From Apoderus coryli (taxonomy: Eukaryota > Arthropoda > Insecta > Coleoptera > Attelabidae): a stretch of DNA of 64,000 bases. Location of the stretch: the NCBI GenBank assembly GCA_911728435.2, contig OU452210.1:8122001-8186000 (forward strand), in the 5' to 3' direction. The position numbers and the translations under genes are program-made. This document shows, in pieces, positions 1 to 11,900 of this stretch (positions are counted from its first letter, which is position 1; each line of letters starts with the position of its first letter). The notes under the pieces were generated by a model, which was given only the letters and a program-made list of their open reading frames with translations, was not told the DNA's origin and searched no databases.

Positions 1-3000
1 ACCTTGAAGTTAAACAATCTTTACAAACAATTGGAAGTGACGACAGTTTCGTGCCAAAATCAATAAGATACTCACTCGCAAGTCACTTGGGAGGAGTTAA
101 ACGTCATTTAATTGATGCTGAAGCTATGATCTCTAGTGTTGATCAATTAGTGAGCATTTTATATGAACAAACTGACGCACATTATAAAGCCAAACAACAA
201 AAACAACAAAGCTCTACTGGTAAATATTCAAGCGAAAACATTGCCAGGCTTTTGAATTTGGATCGTGAGGAACTTGAACAATTGGAAGGAAGCATGTACA
301 TGGAAATGGGAGCTTTGCAAAAAATGTGGTCCTTCGACAACCACACCATCGAACGTATGCCTGAAGGTAACATTAGTTACATTATTTAATTTGCTAGTTT
401 TGAATATTATGTTTATTTTATTCCAGCTATTCGTGAACATGAAGAATCCTTAAGAAGGGGAAAAACAATCAACTACTTGAAACTTTCCAATCCAGGTGCT
501 ATGACTCTTTCTTTCCCAACTGGCATGGGTTTCCCATTCGTTTTTACTTATGACGCAGCCACATTGACACAAGTAGAAGGAACAATCAAAGCTACAGCCA
601 ATCCAAGTGTTTTAGAAAACAACCGTTTACGTAGACCAGATTCACTTACAGCTAAAATCAACGTACATATGACTGGTGGTGCTAAAATTCAAAGTCACCT
701 TACGTTTGTAACTCCATTTGATCACCAACACTACTTGTGTGGAGTTGATAAAAACTTACATGTTCATGTTCCTGTAGATGTTCAAATGGAAATTGATCTT
801 AACAAAGTACAAGCTAAAGTTGAAGTTACTCCCACACAAGAACCATCCGAATCTGTTTCTGTGCATTACAGTTTATGGCCGTTTACATCAAGAAGCGATA
901 TTTTAACTATCGTACCTGTAGCTTTGAGACCAAACACACACCACATTAGGCAAGAAAAGAGTCAAAGCTTCGATAGAGTATTTGGCAAACAACACACTGG
1001 AGTAGCAATTCGTGTATGGGGTAATCATCCATATGTTTCTACCGATGTCATGAAATTAGGACATATGATTAGAGAATACGATCTACTCACTGCTGTAAAA
1101 TACTTGTGGGAAAAATCTCCATTGATCCAATCCGAATTAAACTTGCAACATATGCCTCAACAATCATCAACCAACAAAATCATTATCCAAGCTAAACAGA
1201 AAAGCACATACAAATCACAGCCACACAGTGGATTCCACGACAAATTTTACACTTTAGAAGAACTTTCACAAATGAAATCTGGAGACGCAGAAGTTCGTCA
1301 AGAGAAATATTGCCAAGCTGCCGGAACAGGAATTAACAACTGTATAGTAAAATCTGGCGATTACTCAATTGAGTTCCAGGGACAGAAAGAAATTAAACAC
1401 TCTTTAACTATTGCATCTGCTAAAAGTAACATTGATCCAAAATCCCGCTTCATTGCATACTACGAAAACTTAGTCGAATCCCATCCATTCAAAATGGCAA
1501 TTGAAATTAAAAACCGCATTCCAAATGTAAATGGATTGGATATCGAATACGCATTAAATCATCAACCTGAACAAGAACACGAAATCCAGTTGGCTTATGC
1601 AAAATCTGGAGAAGAACCAACCAAGATCACAGCCAAAATCAACCTCAATAGAACTGAAGACCGTAAGCAATATCTTAAAGAACACCAACTATACAAGCAA
1701 TGCAAACAAGAAACGTTAGCCGGCAAGCAAGCCTCCACCTGCGTACGTGCTATGATCCAATGCAACAAACTTAACGAAGCGCGTATTGAAATCAGTCACA
1801 ACATTGAAGAAAATAAATACTCATCAGTCAGAGATTTATTCCATGCTATCCGCACATTCTATTATCCAATGGTTCACGTACATGACTCTCAAGGAGCAGG
1901 GAAAAACAAAATCCTTGCCACGATTACAATGGAACCTGAATTGAACGCATTCAATGCAACTATTAAAGGACCAGAGCAAAAAACTGAAATTCAAAACATT
2001 CAAGTTGGTGAATGGATAAGAGAAATTTTAGTTCCACATCCAGTATACCATCTACGTAGCCGTGTCTATGGAAAACTTACAGGAGCTGAGGGTTACAGAC
2101 GTAAGTATTTAAGAGAACTATAAATTATCACACTCACGAAAGAAGAATATTGCAATTTTCTATAAAGAGTTACCCGAAATTGCTTTCCTCATCTTTGAAA
2201 TGGTTTTATTTTTGTTGATATATTTAAACTTTGTTTGCAGATTCATGTGTCATCTGTGAAAACTCTGTAAATACGTTCGACAACAAAACCTACCGAGCAT
2301 CTTTTGGAGAGCAATGGACCATTATTTCCCAATACAGTCCTAAAACTGCTAGACGTAATATCCGCAATGAAAAAGTAGAGGAACAACTCCAACAACAAAT
2401 TGAAAACTACGCTGTATTGTTACGCAAATCTCAAAGTGGAGAGAAGAAGAAAGACGTTATGATCACATTAAGCACAAACGAAACTACAAGCAAATATATT
2501 GAAATCTTATTGACTCCTTCTGGTAAATCGTCTGACGATGAACCTAAAGGAATTGTTGCTGTAAATGGCCAACAAATCACTCTTCAAACTGACAAAAGCT
2601 ATGACTTGGATGATGGCTACATCCAAATTTATCAACTTCCAAATGGAGAAGTAAAAATGGAGATTAAGGATGTTTTCTATATACTATATGATGGTGAGGC
2701 TGTACGAATGTCTGCAACCAACGGTGAAAAACTTCGAGACTCTATTGTTGGTATTTGCGGTAACTTTAATGATGACAAATCTGATGAATTTAGAACTCCA
2801 GCAAATTGCATTGCAAAAGATACGCGCAAATTTGTGGAAAGTTTTAAATTGGATAAAACCCAACGAGTAACTGAATTAACCGGTGAAGAATGCCGTCCAA
2901 AAGTAAGTCCAATGTATGTCAATGTTATTTCCGCTGGAAGAAATGAAAACGAATCTGGACCTAGCGGTAACTGTGTAAAATACCAAACCCGCTATATAAA

Positions 3001-3238
3001 ACAAGGCGGAGAAACGTGCTTTACTTTACGCCCAGTTCCAGTCTGCAGCTGTTCGAAACATGTCACAGTCAGAAAAACAGTTGCTGTACATTGCATTAGA
3101 TCAAACGAAAGTACCGAAAGTGGTAACTTAGCTGACATGTGGACTAAGTTGATCGACAATGGTGCAAACCCATTGTTTGTGCATAAACCTCAGACTGCAA
3201 CCGTTCAAATGGATTTACCAACACAATGCCGAAATTAA
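1..3238 (+). CDS. Vitellogenin, 3' part (upstream copy of a tandem pair), cut by window start
   Basis: Yolk protein precursor, normally secreted by fat body and taken up by oocytes. Exons seen: <1..366, 427..2100 and 2241..3238, joined at GT..AG introns of 60 and 140 bases. The frame stays open for 1011 residues and ends in TAA; the signal peptide and most of the lipid-binding N-terminal domain lie outside the window. The last exon is a von Willebrand factor D domain with VGICGNFNDD and a cysteine-rich tail ending TQCRN. All three exons align almost residue for residue with the complete copy at 8995-16018, including intron positions and phases, so this is a tandem duplicate. Differences include loss of the cysteine just before GICG and a new cysteine near the start of the VWD exon (SCVICENS). 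No stop or frameshift is visible. The identity is secure; whether the unseen 5' part is intact is not known. Confidence 0.95.
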
Positions 3239-5129
3239 TCAATTATTTAATTGCATTTTGTATATAATTCACTTAATTAATTAGAAAATTAGTTGTAAAG
3301 CATTCCAAAAACGTAAAAAATATACTATATTTATTTTCAAATAGGTTTTGTATTATTATATCCAAATCTCTAACAGAAAACTACATGCGAGTTGCACAGG
3401 TTGCGAACTCTAATCAACTATTAGAATGCTCTACTACCGCTGAGAATATATTAGGTACTTTTCCGAATTTTTGAGCGTCCTCTCAAACCGCAAAATAATT
3501 TTAAAAAATGAAAGCCTTAAAAGTTCTTCTACACTAACCTCGCATTATATGAAACAGAAACCTTTATTTTTGAACGTGAAAGGCTCACTAAATTCTCTTT
3601 TTATATTGGTCATCAAATTATGTTTGCAGGAAGCTATGTAAGATTTCTACCTCAAGTAATTTTCCCAAAATGTGCTTTAATTATTTAGGAACAATGCGGT
3701 AAAGATACAACTACTGCCTATTAAAAACCCTATCACACACTGTTAGCGTTAAACCACTTTAGGATACCTACAACAGAGCCCAAAAGTTTGAAATAGTACC
3801 TAATACTTCCTCTCCAGAATGATGAGCAAACTCAAAGTTATTATAACTTTCAAGATTGCAATCTTACTCATCCACCCAACCAAAAAAAAGTATATGCTAT
3901 ACTACTGTGTGTACATTAATAACCCTATAATGTAAAGCTGTCGCTTGTAATAGTATTTTCCAAATTACAGAATCTGTTGTTCAAACTTTGAAGTATACAC
4001 CGCAAACTCGACAAGTACAACTAACTTAGTGGAATTGATTATGTAACTATAGATTGCGGCCTAGTTCTGAACCTCAATATTGACATAGGTAGAGAGGTAC
4101 TATCACAGTTAAAATAATAGACAGTTACTTCACCTCGTGTCGACACGTCTGATGTCTATGGATACAAAGCAATTCGCCGCGCTTATAGTTATAGTATCTT
4201 ATAGTATATGTATATATAGTAGCGGGCCAGAAATGAGCTGGGAATGCGACGAGTCGTTGCCGTTTTCAGCGTCTAGTGACGCTTCTTGTCTATAGTTAAT
4301 ATTCCATGGTACTATGTTAATATTACGTGCTTTAATTCTTATGTAAATTACAAACCGATTACCTCAGATTCAGTTAAATCAAATAAAAATCATCATAAAT
4401 TACGCGGCCGAAAAATTGCTTAATTTTGACTAGCTATAACTTAAATATTTCCTTGCCGAGGTTGGATTCTTAGCCAGAGGTGCAAAGCGATATCCATCGT
4501 CTATGCTTTACTGGCTTCCAATATGGAATATGGGTTTTGCAATCCCTTCCAGTTATACAGGGCGTGAAAGTCGGCAGGAAAAAAATCCTATTTAACCAGC
4601 TACAAAGAAAATATATAAAAGAAGAATCTTATTCCGTAAGGTGTTGGGTCCTAGCCGCATTACAGCTTCACACCGCCTGAAATGCTCGAAACAAAGGTGT
4701 TATAACTCGATTGGAACTGACTTTCAGGATTCCAGAATGACTATAATAAAATAAAGTGTTACAAAAGCAAGAAAACTAGAATTAAAAATTAAACAGCAAA
4801 ACCTAAAAGCTATAATATTTTGGGAATCACCAACTTGTATACTGTATCAGTTTTCCAAAGACTGGTCAAATCACGTTAAAAAATCACATGGACAGATCAC
4901 AGTCTGATTAACAAATCACGGGATGATGGTGATATTTATACGACAAGAATTTTAAACTTATAGTCGGGGAGCTGGCGTGGAAAATGAGCAAGCAGCAGTA
5001 GCCTAATAAGGAAAAAAATCGACAGTATTTTTAATTTAAATTTGTTATTCTGTTTGACATCAAATGACCAGGAACCTTCCTTCTTATGTTGTTAATAGGT
5101 TTAATTATAAATTCATGGTGACCCATTAG
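3239..5129. other. Intergenic DNA after first vitellogenin, no gene seen
   Basis: The 3' UTR of the first vitellogenin starts here. Its stretch around 3299-3340 still resembles the 3' UTR of the second copy, but lacks an AATAAA signal. The rest is AT-rich, with only short open frames such as 4480-4680 that resemble no family I know. I see no RNA gene or complete mobile element. Confidence 0.6.
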
Positions 5130-5392
5130 TGCGTGGGCGGAAGATATCTCAAGATCTAATTGCGATAGACAAAAAAATGCTTTACAAAGCTTTTAGGCAC
5201 TGAAGAGATGCATAAGCCAAAAATGTTTTCACAAACGCCCAGCAGACCAAAGTTGCTTTTTGTTAATGTGACACCCTATTTATTTTAATACAAATAGGAG
5301 TCGCTCTAAAAGGCAAGAAAATTGAGGTAACAGTTGACATGCCTAGGTCCAGCAGTTTTTGAAATATTTGTAAATAAGGGTTAATTTTGCTT
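5130..5392 (+). repeat. Dispersed repeat, plus-oriented copy (inverted partner at 7066-7312)
   Basis: This segment matches the reverse complement of 7066-7312 over about 240 bases with scattered differences and small indels. Shared blocks include GCGATAGACAAAAAA, CAGCAGACCAAA, ATGCCTAGGTCCAG and AATATTTGTAAATAAGGGTT. The repeat ends within a few bases of where the piggyBac relic becomes readable (near 5395), so it probably inserted into, or broke, that element. The family is not identified. Confidence 0.75.
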
Positions 5393-6443
5393 CCCACCAA
5401 GGACCTTGTAATTGACGAGTCTATGATCAAATTTAAAGGAAGGAGCAGCATAATAATAATATCTTTATAAAGCAATATCTTCCAAAAAAGCGAATTAAAA
5501 GGGGTTACAAAGTATGGGTGTTGGCCAATAAGAATGGGTATTGCTAAAGGTTTCAAATTTATACTGGCAAATCAGAGGATACCGAGAAATGTTTAGGAGC
5601 AATAGTAGTAAAGAATTTACACACACACATCACATGGTCTATTTTTACAATTTTTTTAACAGTGTTCTGAAGATCTGAATAAAAAATAATATTCATGCTT
5701 GTGGTACAGTGAACGCCAACAGGAAACTGCACCCGATTTTTAAGAGTGACAGAAATTTTAAAAGAGGAGAATCTGAAATTTTTACCTCAAACACTGAATT
5801 GCTAGCAATAAAATGGCGCGACAAGCGAAGCGTCCATTTGTTATCGAATTTCCACGATCCCAATGATTTCACTGAAGTTTCACGAAAAGACAAAACCGGT
5901 GCCATTGATAATGTACCATGCCCTGCTGTATTGACAGATTATATAACAATAATATGAACTTCGTTGATAAGATCGACCAAAACCTGATTGTTTATAAAAT
6001 ATATCGAATATCAAAGAAATGGTAGCACCGGATCTTTTTTTATTTTGATTGATGTCGCAACCGTAAATGCACATGTATTTATTATACAAAAAACAAAATT
6101 ACCTAAAATGACTATGAAACAGTTTAGAAGAGAAGTCATCATCTTTTTAACGGGCAAAACTATAATTAAAATAAGAACTTTACCAACTACTTCAAGTCCT
6201 ATTGTTATAAAAAAAGACAAACCCTATATTCCCTCAGAAAAAAGTGCACACCAACCACAAAGGGATACCAGACGTCGCTGTGCCCTCTGTAGCACATCAC
6301 AAAAACAAATTAAAGCAGACTGGATATGTTCTGTATGCAACGTTCCGCTTTGCATCGGAAAAACAAAAGTTGTTATCAAAGTTACCACCAGCAAAATGTA
6401 CAGTAGTACAAAAATTAAACCCCTTTTTTTTTCGAAAATTTAA
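5393..6443 (+). pseudogene. piggyBac-type transposase relic
   Basis: Broken DDD transposase of the piggyBac superfamily. Near 5400-5450 the frame reads DLVIDESMIKFKGRSS, matching the piggyBac motif that holds the first catalytic aspartate. At 5709-5957 a frame contains ELLAIKWRDKRSVHLLS, the usual piggyBac block ahead of the third aspartate region. Around 5945-6080, with frame changes, a VDKIDQ-like segment and a tryptophan-containing stretch follow. At 6270-6350 the cysteine-rich C-terminal finger is visible (RRRCALC, then ICSVCNVPLCI). The reading frame shifts several times, and the segment that should hold the second catalytic aspartate is missing, so it cannot encode an active enzyme. No TTAA-flanked ends were found, and the N-terminal part is replaced by the repeat at 5130-5392. 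Confidence 0.85.
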
Positions 6444-7065
6444 GAAAACACATTTTTTTTCTTACTTTTTATATCTTAAGTTATAAGAATAATGACTTTT
6501 AGTTCTTGTCCCTCTAGGATTTTTTTCCAAAAATATCTTGCTCTTGAAAGAGTTAAATAGAATAAAATCGAAGCCTAAATAAAATACAAAAATACCTAAC
6601 AACTGATACTGATAACAACTAAACAAGTACGCACGAAGGAGCAACAAATTGGGCAGCCCGATCCCCTGTTCTAACGCCTCTCGAGACTTGATTGTTTATA
6701 ATTTAGTTTAGTACTTGTTCATGTGTACTTGTTTAGCTAATTTTTGTATTTAATTTAAACTAAGATTTTATTCTATTTAAGCTTAAATTGTGGAAAAAAA
6801 ATTATTTTTAAATACAAAAAATAATTAAAATGACAAAAAATTGCGACTTTTATTTACAATTTTTTCTTTAAATATTTTTTTTATGAAAAAACGGTTAGCC
6901 TTAGGTTCATGAAATATGATATCAATAAAAAGTGTAGGAAAGGGACTTCTCAAATTTAAGCAAATTGCAAATCAGATGTCAATAAAATCCAGTAAAACGG
7001 AGAAAATAAGGGAATTCAAATGGACCTGACCTGAAAAATTGGTATGTTTTTGTGCTTGTAGTAAC
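6444..7065. other. AT-rich intergenic DNA, nothing recognised
   Basis: Long A and T runs (for example 6796-6895) and no coding or structured element that I can support. It may contain the decayed 3' flank of the piggyBac relic. Confidence 0.5.
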
Positions 7066-7312
7066 CCCAACACCTTAAATTTATGTCAAAATTAACCCTT
7101 ATTTACAAATATTTAAAAAACTACTGGACCTAGGCATATCAATTATATCTTTTTTCTTGTCTTTTAGAGAGTTATTGTTTTATGTTCAAATATACAGGGC
7201 AAGTTTGGTCTGCTGTGCGTTTGTGAACTACCCTGTATAATTGAAAAAAATTTTTTAGTTGTACATATCTTCAGTTATGTAAAGGATTTTTTGTCTATCG
7301 CTTAATTAATTA
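7066..7312 (-). repeat. Dispersed repeat, inverted copy of 5130-5392
   Basis: Read on the minus strand, this segment repeats 5130-5392 in the same order of blocks. The pair faces each other across about 1.7 kb containing the piggyBac relic. Because the copies differ at many positions, they look like separate insertions of one family rather than termini of one recent element. Confidence 0.75.
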
Positions 7313-8290
7313 ATCTTTGCTTAGACTTATATCGATAATTGTATTTTCTAGTTCTTGAAATAATAAATTTCTTCGTTGTTGAGCATAAAATACAATAATA
7401 ACGGACTCGATAGGTAACTCTGGGTCTCAAATGTAATTTGTGGGTCTCTTGTACCCCTGAATATGCTTTTTCCATAACTTATCGAGGTGTTTCATGGAGG
7501 GGTACCATACCATCATCAGTGCGTGATCCAGCAATTAATGAGTGCAACTGCTTTCCCGACAGTTTCTTTAATTAAACAGTGAAACTACGATATTTAGAAA
7601 ATAATCTTAAACAACAAATAATGGGATACAAAATTAAAAAAATACCTCTTCTACATTTTTAATCCTTACAGGCATTACATTGCAACTCTGAGGGATGATA
7701 AAGTTTTATTTTAATTATATTCCAATTCGCAAGATATAGAAAAAATCAAGAGCTATTACATAACATTTCGAATTTGTTAATTTGTTTATAAAAAAGCACA
7801 CATGTATTGGTTTATCTTTTCCTAGCAACAATGTAGTTAAAATTAATTAGAGATAAGTTTTTACAAATTTTGCATATTAAGACCATATACGTACTCAATA
7901 ATATTTTAATAAAAGGTATTTTAAATCAAAAGATTTATCTTTTGAAATACAATCTTGAAAAAGCTTCACAATCTATGATAACATTTTTTTTACCATTTGG
8001 TCTCTAGTATCTATGATAACCATAGCAAAATAAAAAAAAATACAACCTGGAATTCTGTCCAAACATTGGAGGCAACAAACATGCAGAAATTATACACTGG
8101 GGCAGTGATCAACATACTCCTGCAATGTGTAAAAACTAGAAAAATCTTCAATCTGTTCTTAAACATGAGTTTTTAATTATAGAAGGAAGGTACTGGCCAG
8201 AGTAGTGTGGTGACTTCTTCAGTGAGTTAGATGATTTGCAAATTTGTAGGTCAACATTTTATACAGATGCATTAGGAATTAGATATAGTT
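7313..8290. other. Intergenic DNA, nothing recognised
   Basis: AT-rich sequence without a supportable gene. Only short open frames and homopolymer runs are present. Confidence 0.5.
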
Positions 8291-8314
8291 CATGTTTTCC
8301 TTTTTACCAAATAA

Positions 8315-8772
8315 CTACAAAAATTGTTCCACAAATGATTGCCTGTGCCATAAATATCCGCCCTTTGCTTCAAAATCCATTGTGGTATTAATTTTAGTCA
8401 TCCGATTCGTGGCATTATTCGAAATAATTCCCATGTTTCTGAACAGTAGTTTCCCATTGGTGCTTCCACACCCTGAAGCAAATATCGAAATCAGTTTTCG
8501 GAATAGCCTCCAGGACATTTGCTTCTATCGGCTCTATGTTGCTGGATCGGTGTCCTTTCAGTAAAATTTTTAATCTTTGGAAAAGCCAAAATCACAGAGG
8601 TGTAATCAGTTGCCCGTAATGAAATTATTAAAAGCACATTGTCATCTTCAGTGATCATTTCCAAGTTGTTCTGAGCAACTTCACAGCGAAGTGTTTTCTG
8701 CTTATCTGTAATCAATTTTAGAGTGAATTTTCCAAACACGCGATCATATTCGAATTCTCTGGCAGAATTCAC
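8315..8772 (-). pseudogene. Coding-like remnant of unknown identity
   Basis: Two overlapping minus-strand frames, 8491-8772 (93 codons) and 8315-8518 (67 codons), look like one protein broken by a frameshift near 8490-8520. The first reads like a folded domain (for example LRCEVAQNNLEMITEDDNVLL); the second frame is less convincing, and a third frame across 8315-8500 also reads plausibly after a shift. I do not recognise a family. It has no visible splice sites or promoter. It lies 160 bases upstream of the TATA box of the second vitellogenin. It could be a processed gene fragment, a transposon piece, or chance. Confidence 0.3.
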
Positions 8773-8933
8773 AAGACAAGACTGTATTATTAATATTTTA
8801 CATAGGTGCTATTTAAGTTTTTACCAAAACAGATTTGGTACGACACTGATTCATTCATAATACTTGAATTTACGTAAGAAACTTAATGAATGAATTGAAT
8901 AGTCTTTATGCTGATCTCAGCAGAAAATTCAAC

Positions 8934-8940
8934 TATAAAT
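8934..8940 (+). promoter_or_regulatory. TATA box of the complete vitellogenin gene
   Basis: TATAAAT lies 55 bases upstream of the ATG at 8995, and a TCACT initiator-like sequence follows about 25-30 bases downstream (near 8962). That is the normal spacing for a TATA-driven insect gene, so the 5' leader is predicted to be about 30 bases long. No transcript data were available. Confidence 0.6.
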
Positions 8941-8994
8941 TGATGAATTTTCAAAAGTTCGTCACTCAACGACCATCTGTGCTCAAACGAAAAC

Positions 8995-11900
8995 ATGTGG
9001 TCAAAATCCCTGCTGTTCTTACTGGGTAAGTAATTTATTTATTTTTTGATTTTTCGAAAATATAAAAAAATCTATTTATTTTCACATTTATTTTATTTAA
9101 TGTTAAAACATGAATACCATTTTTACAAAGACCAGAGAAAAACTTTTTCATTCCTGAGGGGTCGTTATTTTTGCATTCATTGATTGAACTAAAAATACAT
9201 TTTGAAAATTTAAAAAAATAATTAGTAGGTACTTTATAAGATAAATAGAAATAAATTGCAGTATATGTATAATAAATTTAGAATCAAGTTTAAAAAGTTT
9301 CTTCAGGGTAGATATTTTAAATTTCCTGTTAAAAACTTCTGAGAGTTGTCAAAAATTGCTATTTATCTTGGTAACTAACTTCCAATAATAAATCGAAAAA
9401 TGGCCTTCTACTGACGATTATGATAAGCATCTCTTAGTTATTTTTTAGTATAATCGAAAATACCGAAATTGTTATATTCACAATGTTCGTTTTTTTACAA
9501 TTTTATATTATGGTGAGCCACGATTATATAATATATATATATATATATATATTATAAGAAACTATTTGCGAACTTTGCTAGTTTAAATAGAAAATTCTCT
9601 ATATTATTTTCACAATGCCTGCAGTGAAGACTTTGAATAGGAATCCGTTTCAAATTTTTGGAGAACATTTAACTGTTTACTTTAATACATTCATTAGTAG
9701 GCGTTTATATTAATTAGCAGCTGTTTGGACCTTGAGGTAGTTACCATAGAAGGTAGAATTTCGTGGAGGGACTTGTTTGCAAATTATTTGAATGGTATTA
9801 TAAATTCAAATAATTTGCAGAAACGAAGAGTTCAGTATTTTTAAAAACTCAGTTGATTTAAAATTCATAATTTGAAGTAGATACATTATTTCTTTCTAAT
9901 TTCACGTATTAACACCATATATATCCTCATACTTAGTTACCTTAGAACAAGCGAAAAAATTGCTTGACCCACTGAAAGACTAGAGACTAGATGGTTAATT
10001 TAACTCAACTGCCTTATAGAATAATAATACTAATAAAAGACTTTATTGTAATAATGAAAACTACAATAGGCGAAGTTGAAGCCTAATGCTTCCTAACTTA
10101 ACCCTACTTCACATAAGCAACTTATATTCTAACCTAAAGAAAAGAAAAGAAAAAGGAATCACGTAATTCGTAAACATATACATATAATTTATACGGTGTA
10201 ACATTGTTTGTTAACACTATTGACATATTAGAGAAGGAATCAAGCGACGAACGGTGGATAATATAAACTGCAGAAAATAACTAATGTATCTATACTTCTA
10301 GTGACTTGGGCGTATGCCGCTAATAACCCAGGATGGAAACCTAACACGGAATATGAATACAGAATTCACGGACGGACCCTCGCAAGCTTAGAAGATGTAG
10401 ACAACCAATACTCTGGAGTATTTATCAAAGCTAAGTTGAATGTTATTGCAACATCTAGTGGAAATAAATTAAGATGTCAATTATCTGAAGTTGAATATGC
10501 CCAAATCCACTCTCACATGAAAGAGGGATGGCAATCTGAAATTCCAGATTCAGAGCTGAACTACAAACATCTGCCATGCTCTGGAAAGCCTTTCATGTTG
10601 GTAGTGGAGGATGGAGTTGTTAGAGATGTTTTGGTGGAGAAAGATATTACTAACTGGGAAGCTAATCTCATCAAGAGTGTTGCCAGTCAATTCCAACTTG
10701 ACACCAGCGCCAAGAATTTGGTTGAATCTAAAGTCACTGTTTTACCTGAACGTGACAGAAATGATGCTGTGTTTAAAACTATGGAAGAGACAGTCACTGG
10801 TACCACTGAAACTTTGTATGAAATCCATCCTTTGCCTGAGTATATTCTCCAAACTCAACCTTGGTTAGTCCCTAAAACCAGTCTTATTGGAGAAGGACAA
10901 ATTATCGAAGTTATTAAACACAAAAATTTTACCAACTCTGAACAACGTCCTTCATACCACTTTGGACTTGGTGGAGTTAAAAACTGGGAACCAACAGCAA
11001 ACCAAATTGAGGACTTCTTTGTCAGAACTTCCATGAGCCGTGTTATTCTAACTGGAAAACTCCAACGTCACACCATCCAAAGCTCCTGCACTGTTGACAA
11101 AATTGTTGTAAGTCCAAACTTATACGAACAAGAAAAAGGATCCATTATCAGTATGCTCAATGCTACTCTCATGGATGTTCGCACACAAACCAGCACCGTT
11201 CCAGAACTCTCTAGCCCAATTTCACTTGGAAACTTGGTATACACCTTTACAAATCCCTTTGAATCCTCGAATGAAGCCCGCAGGAAAAGGACTACCATGG
11301 CGTGGAGCAGTGAAGAGGACGACAGCCAAGAACGCAATTTGAGATCGGACTTCTTAAGATTTCCCCGTGCATTACAAGATATCCAAAAACTTAATGATGA
11401 CAGCAGAGTGTCCAAAGAAGGAGATGCTAGACAAGTTCAACCTAAGCCTCAATTAAGTGAAGCTCCTCAATCTCCGCTCCTACCATATACAATGGGATAC
11501 CACGGTAGCTCAATCAAACAAGATAACGGTTTTGATCTAAAAGAAAACATCAAAAGAATCGCACAAGAAATTGGTCAGGAACTTCAACAACCCAACAAAA
11601 TACCTGAAAGTGGAACTTTGAGCAAATTCATCATCATAAGTTCTCTCCTTCGTCTTTGCAACGCTAATGAAATTAAGCAATGCGCACAAAACTTATACAC
11701 CCAAGAACAACAAGGACCACATCGCGCAGCTTGGGTTGCTTTCCGTGACGCTGTCGCCGAATGCGGTACTGGACCTGCTCTAATTGCTGTGCAAGAATGG
11801 CTTGAATCTGGCAAGATATCTGGTGAAGAAGCTGCTGAAGTGATTTCTGCATTGGCTAGATCCACTCGTATTCCAACAGAAGAATACATGAAAACCTTCT

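Noticed and set aside
5263..5556. 97-codon minus-strand frame
   Set aside because: It is antisense to the piggyBac relic and repeat; the plus strand carries the recognisable motif.
11068..11415. Minus-strand frame of 115 codons within vitellogenin
   Set aside because: It lies wholly inside exon 2 of the vitellogenin gene and has no motif of its own.
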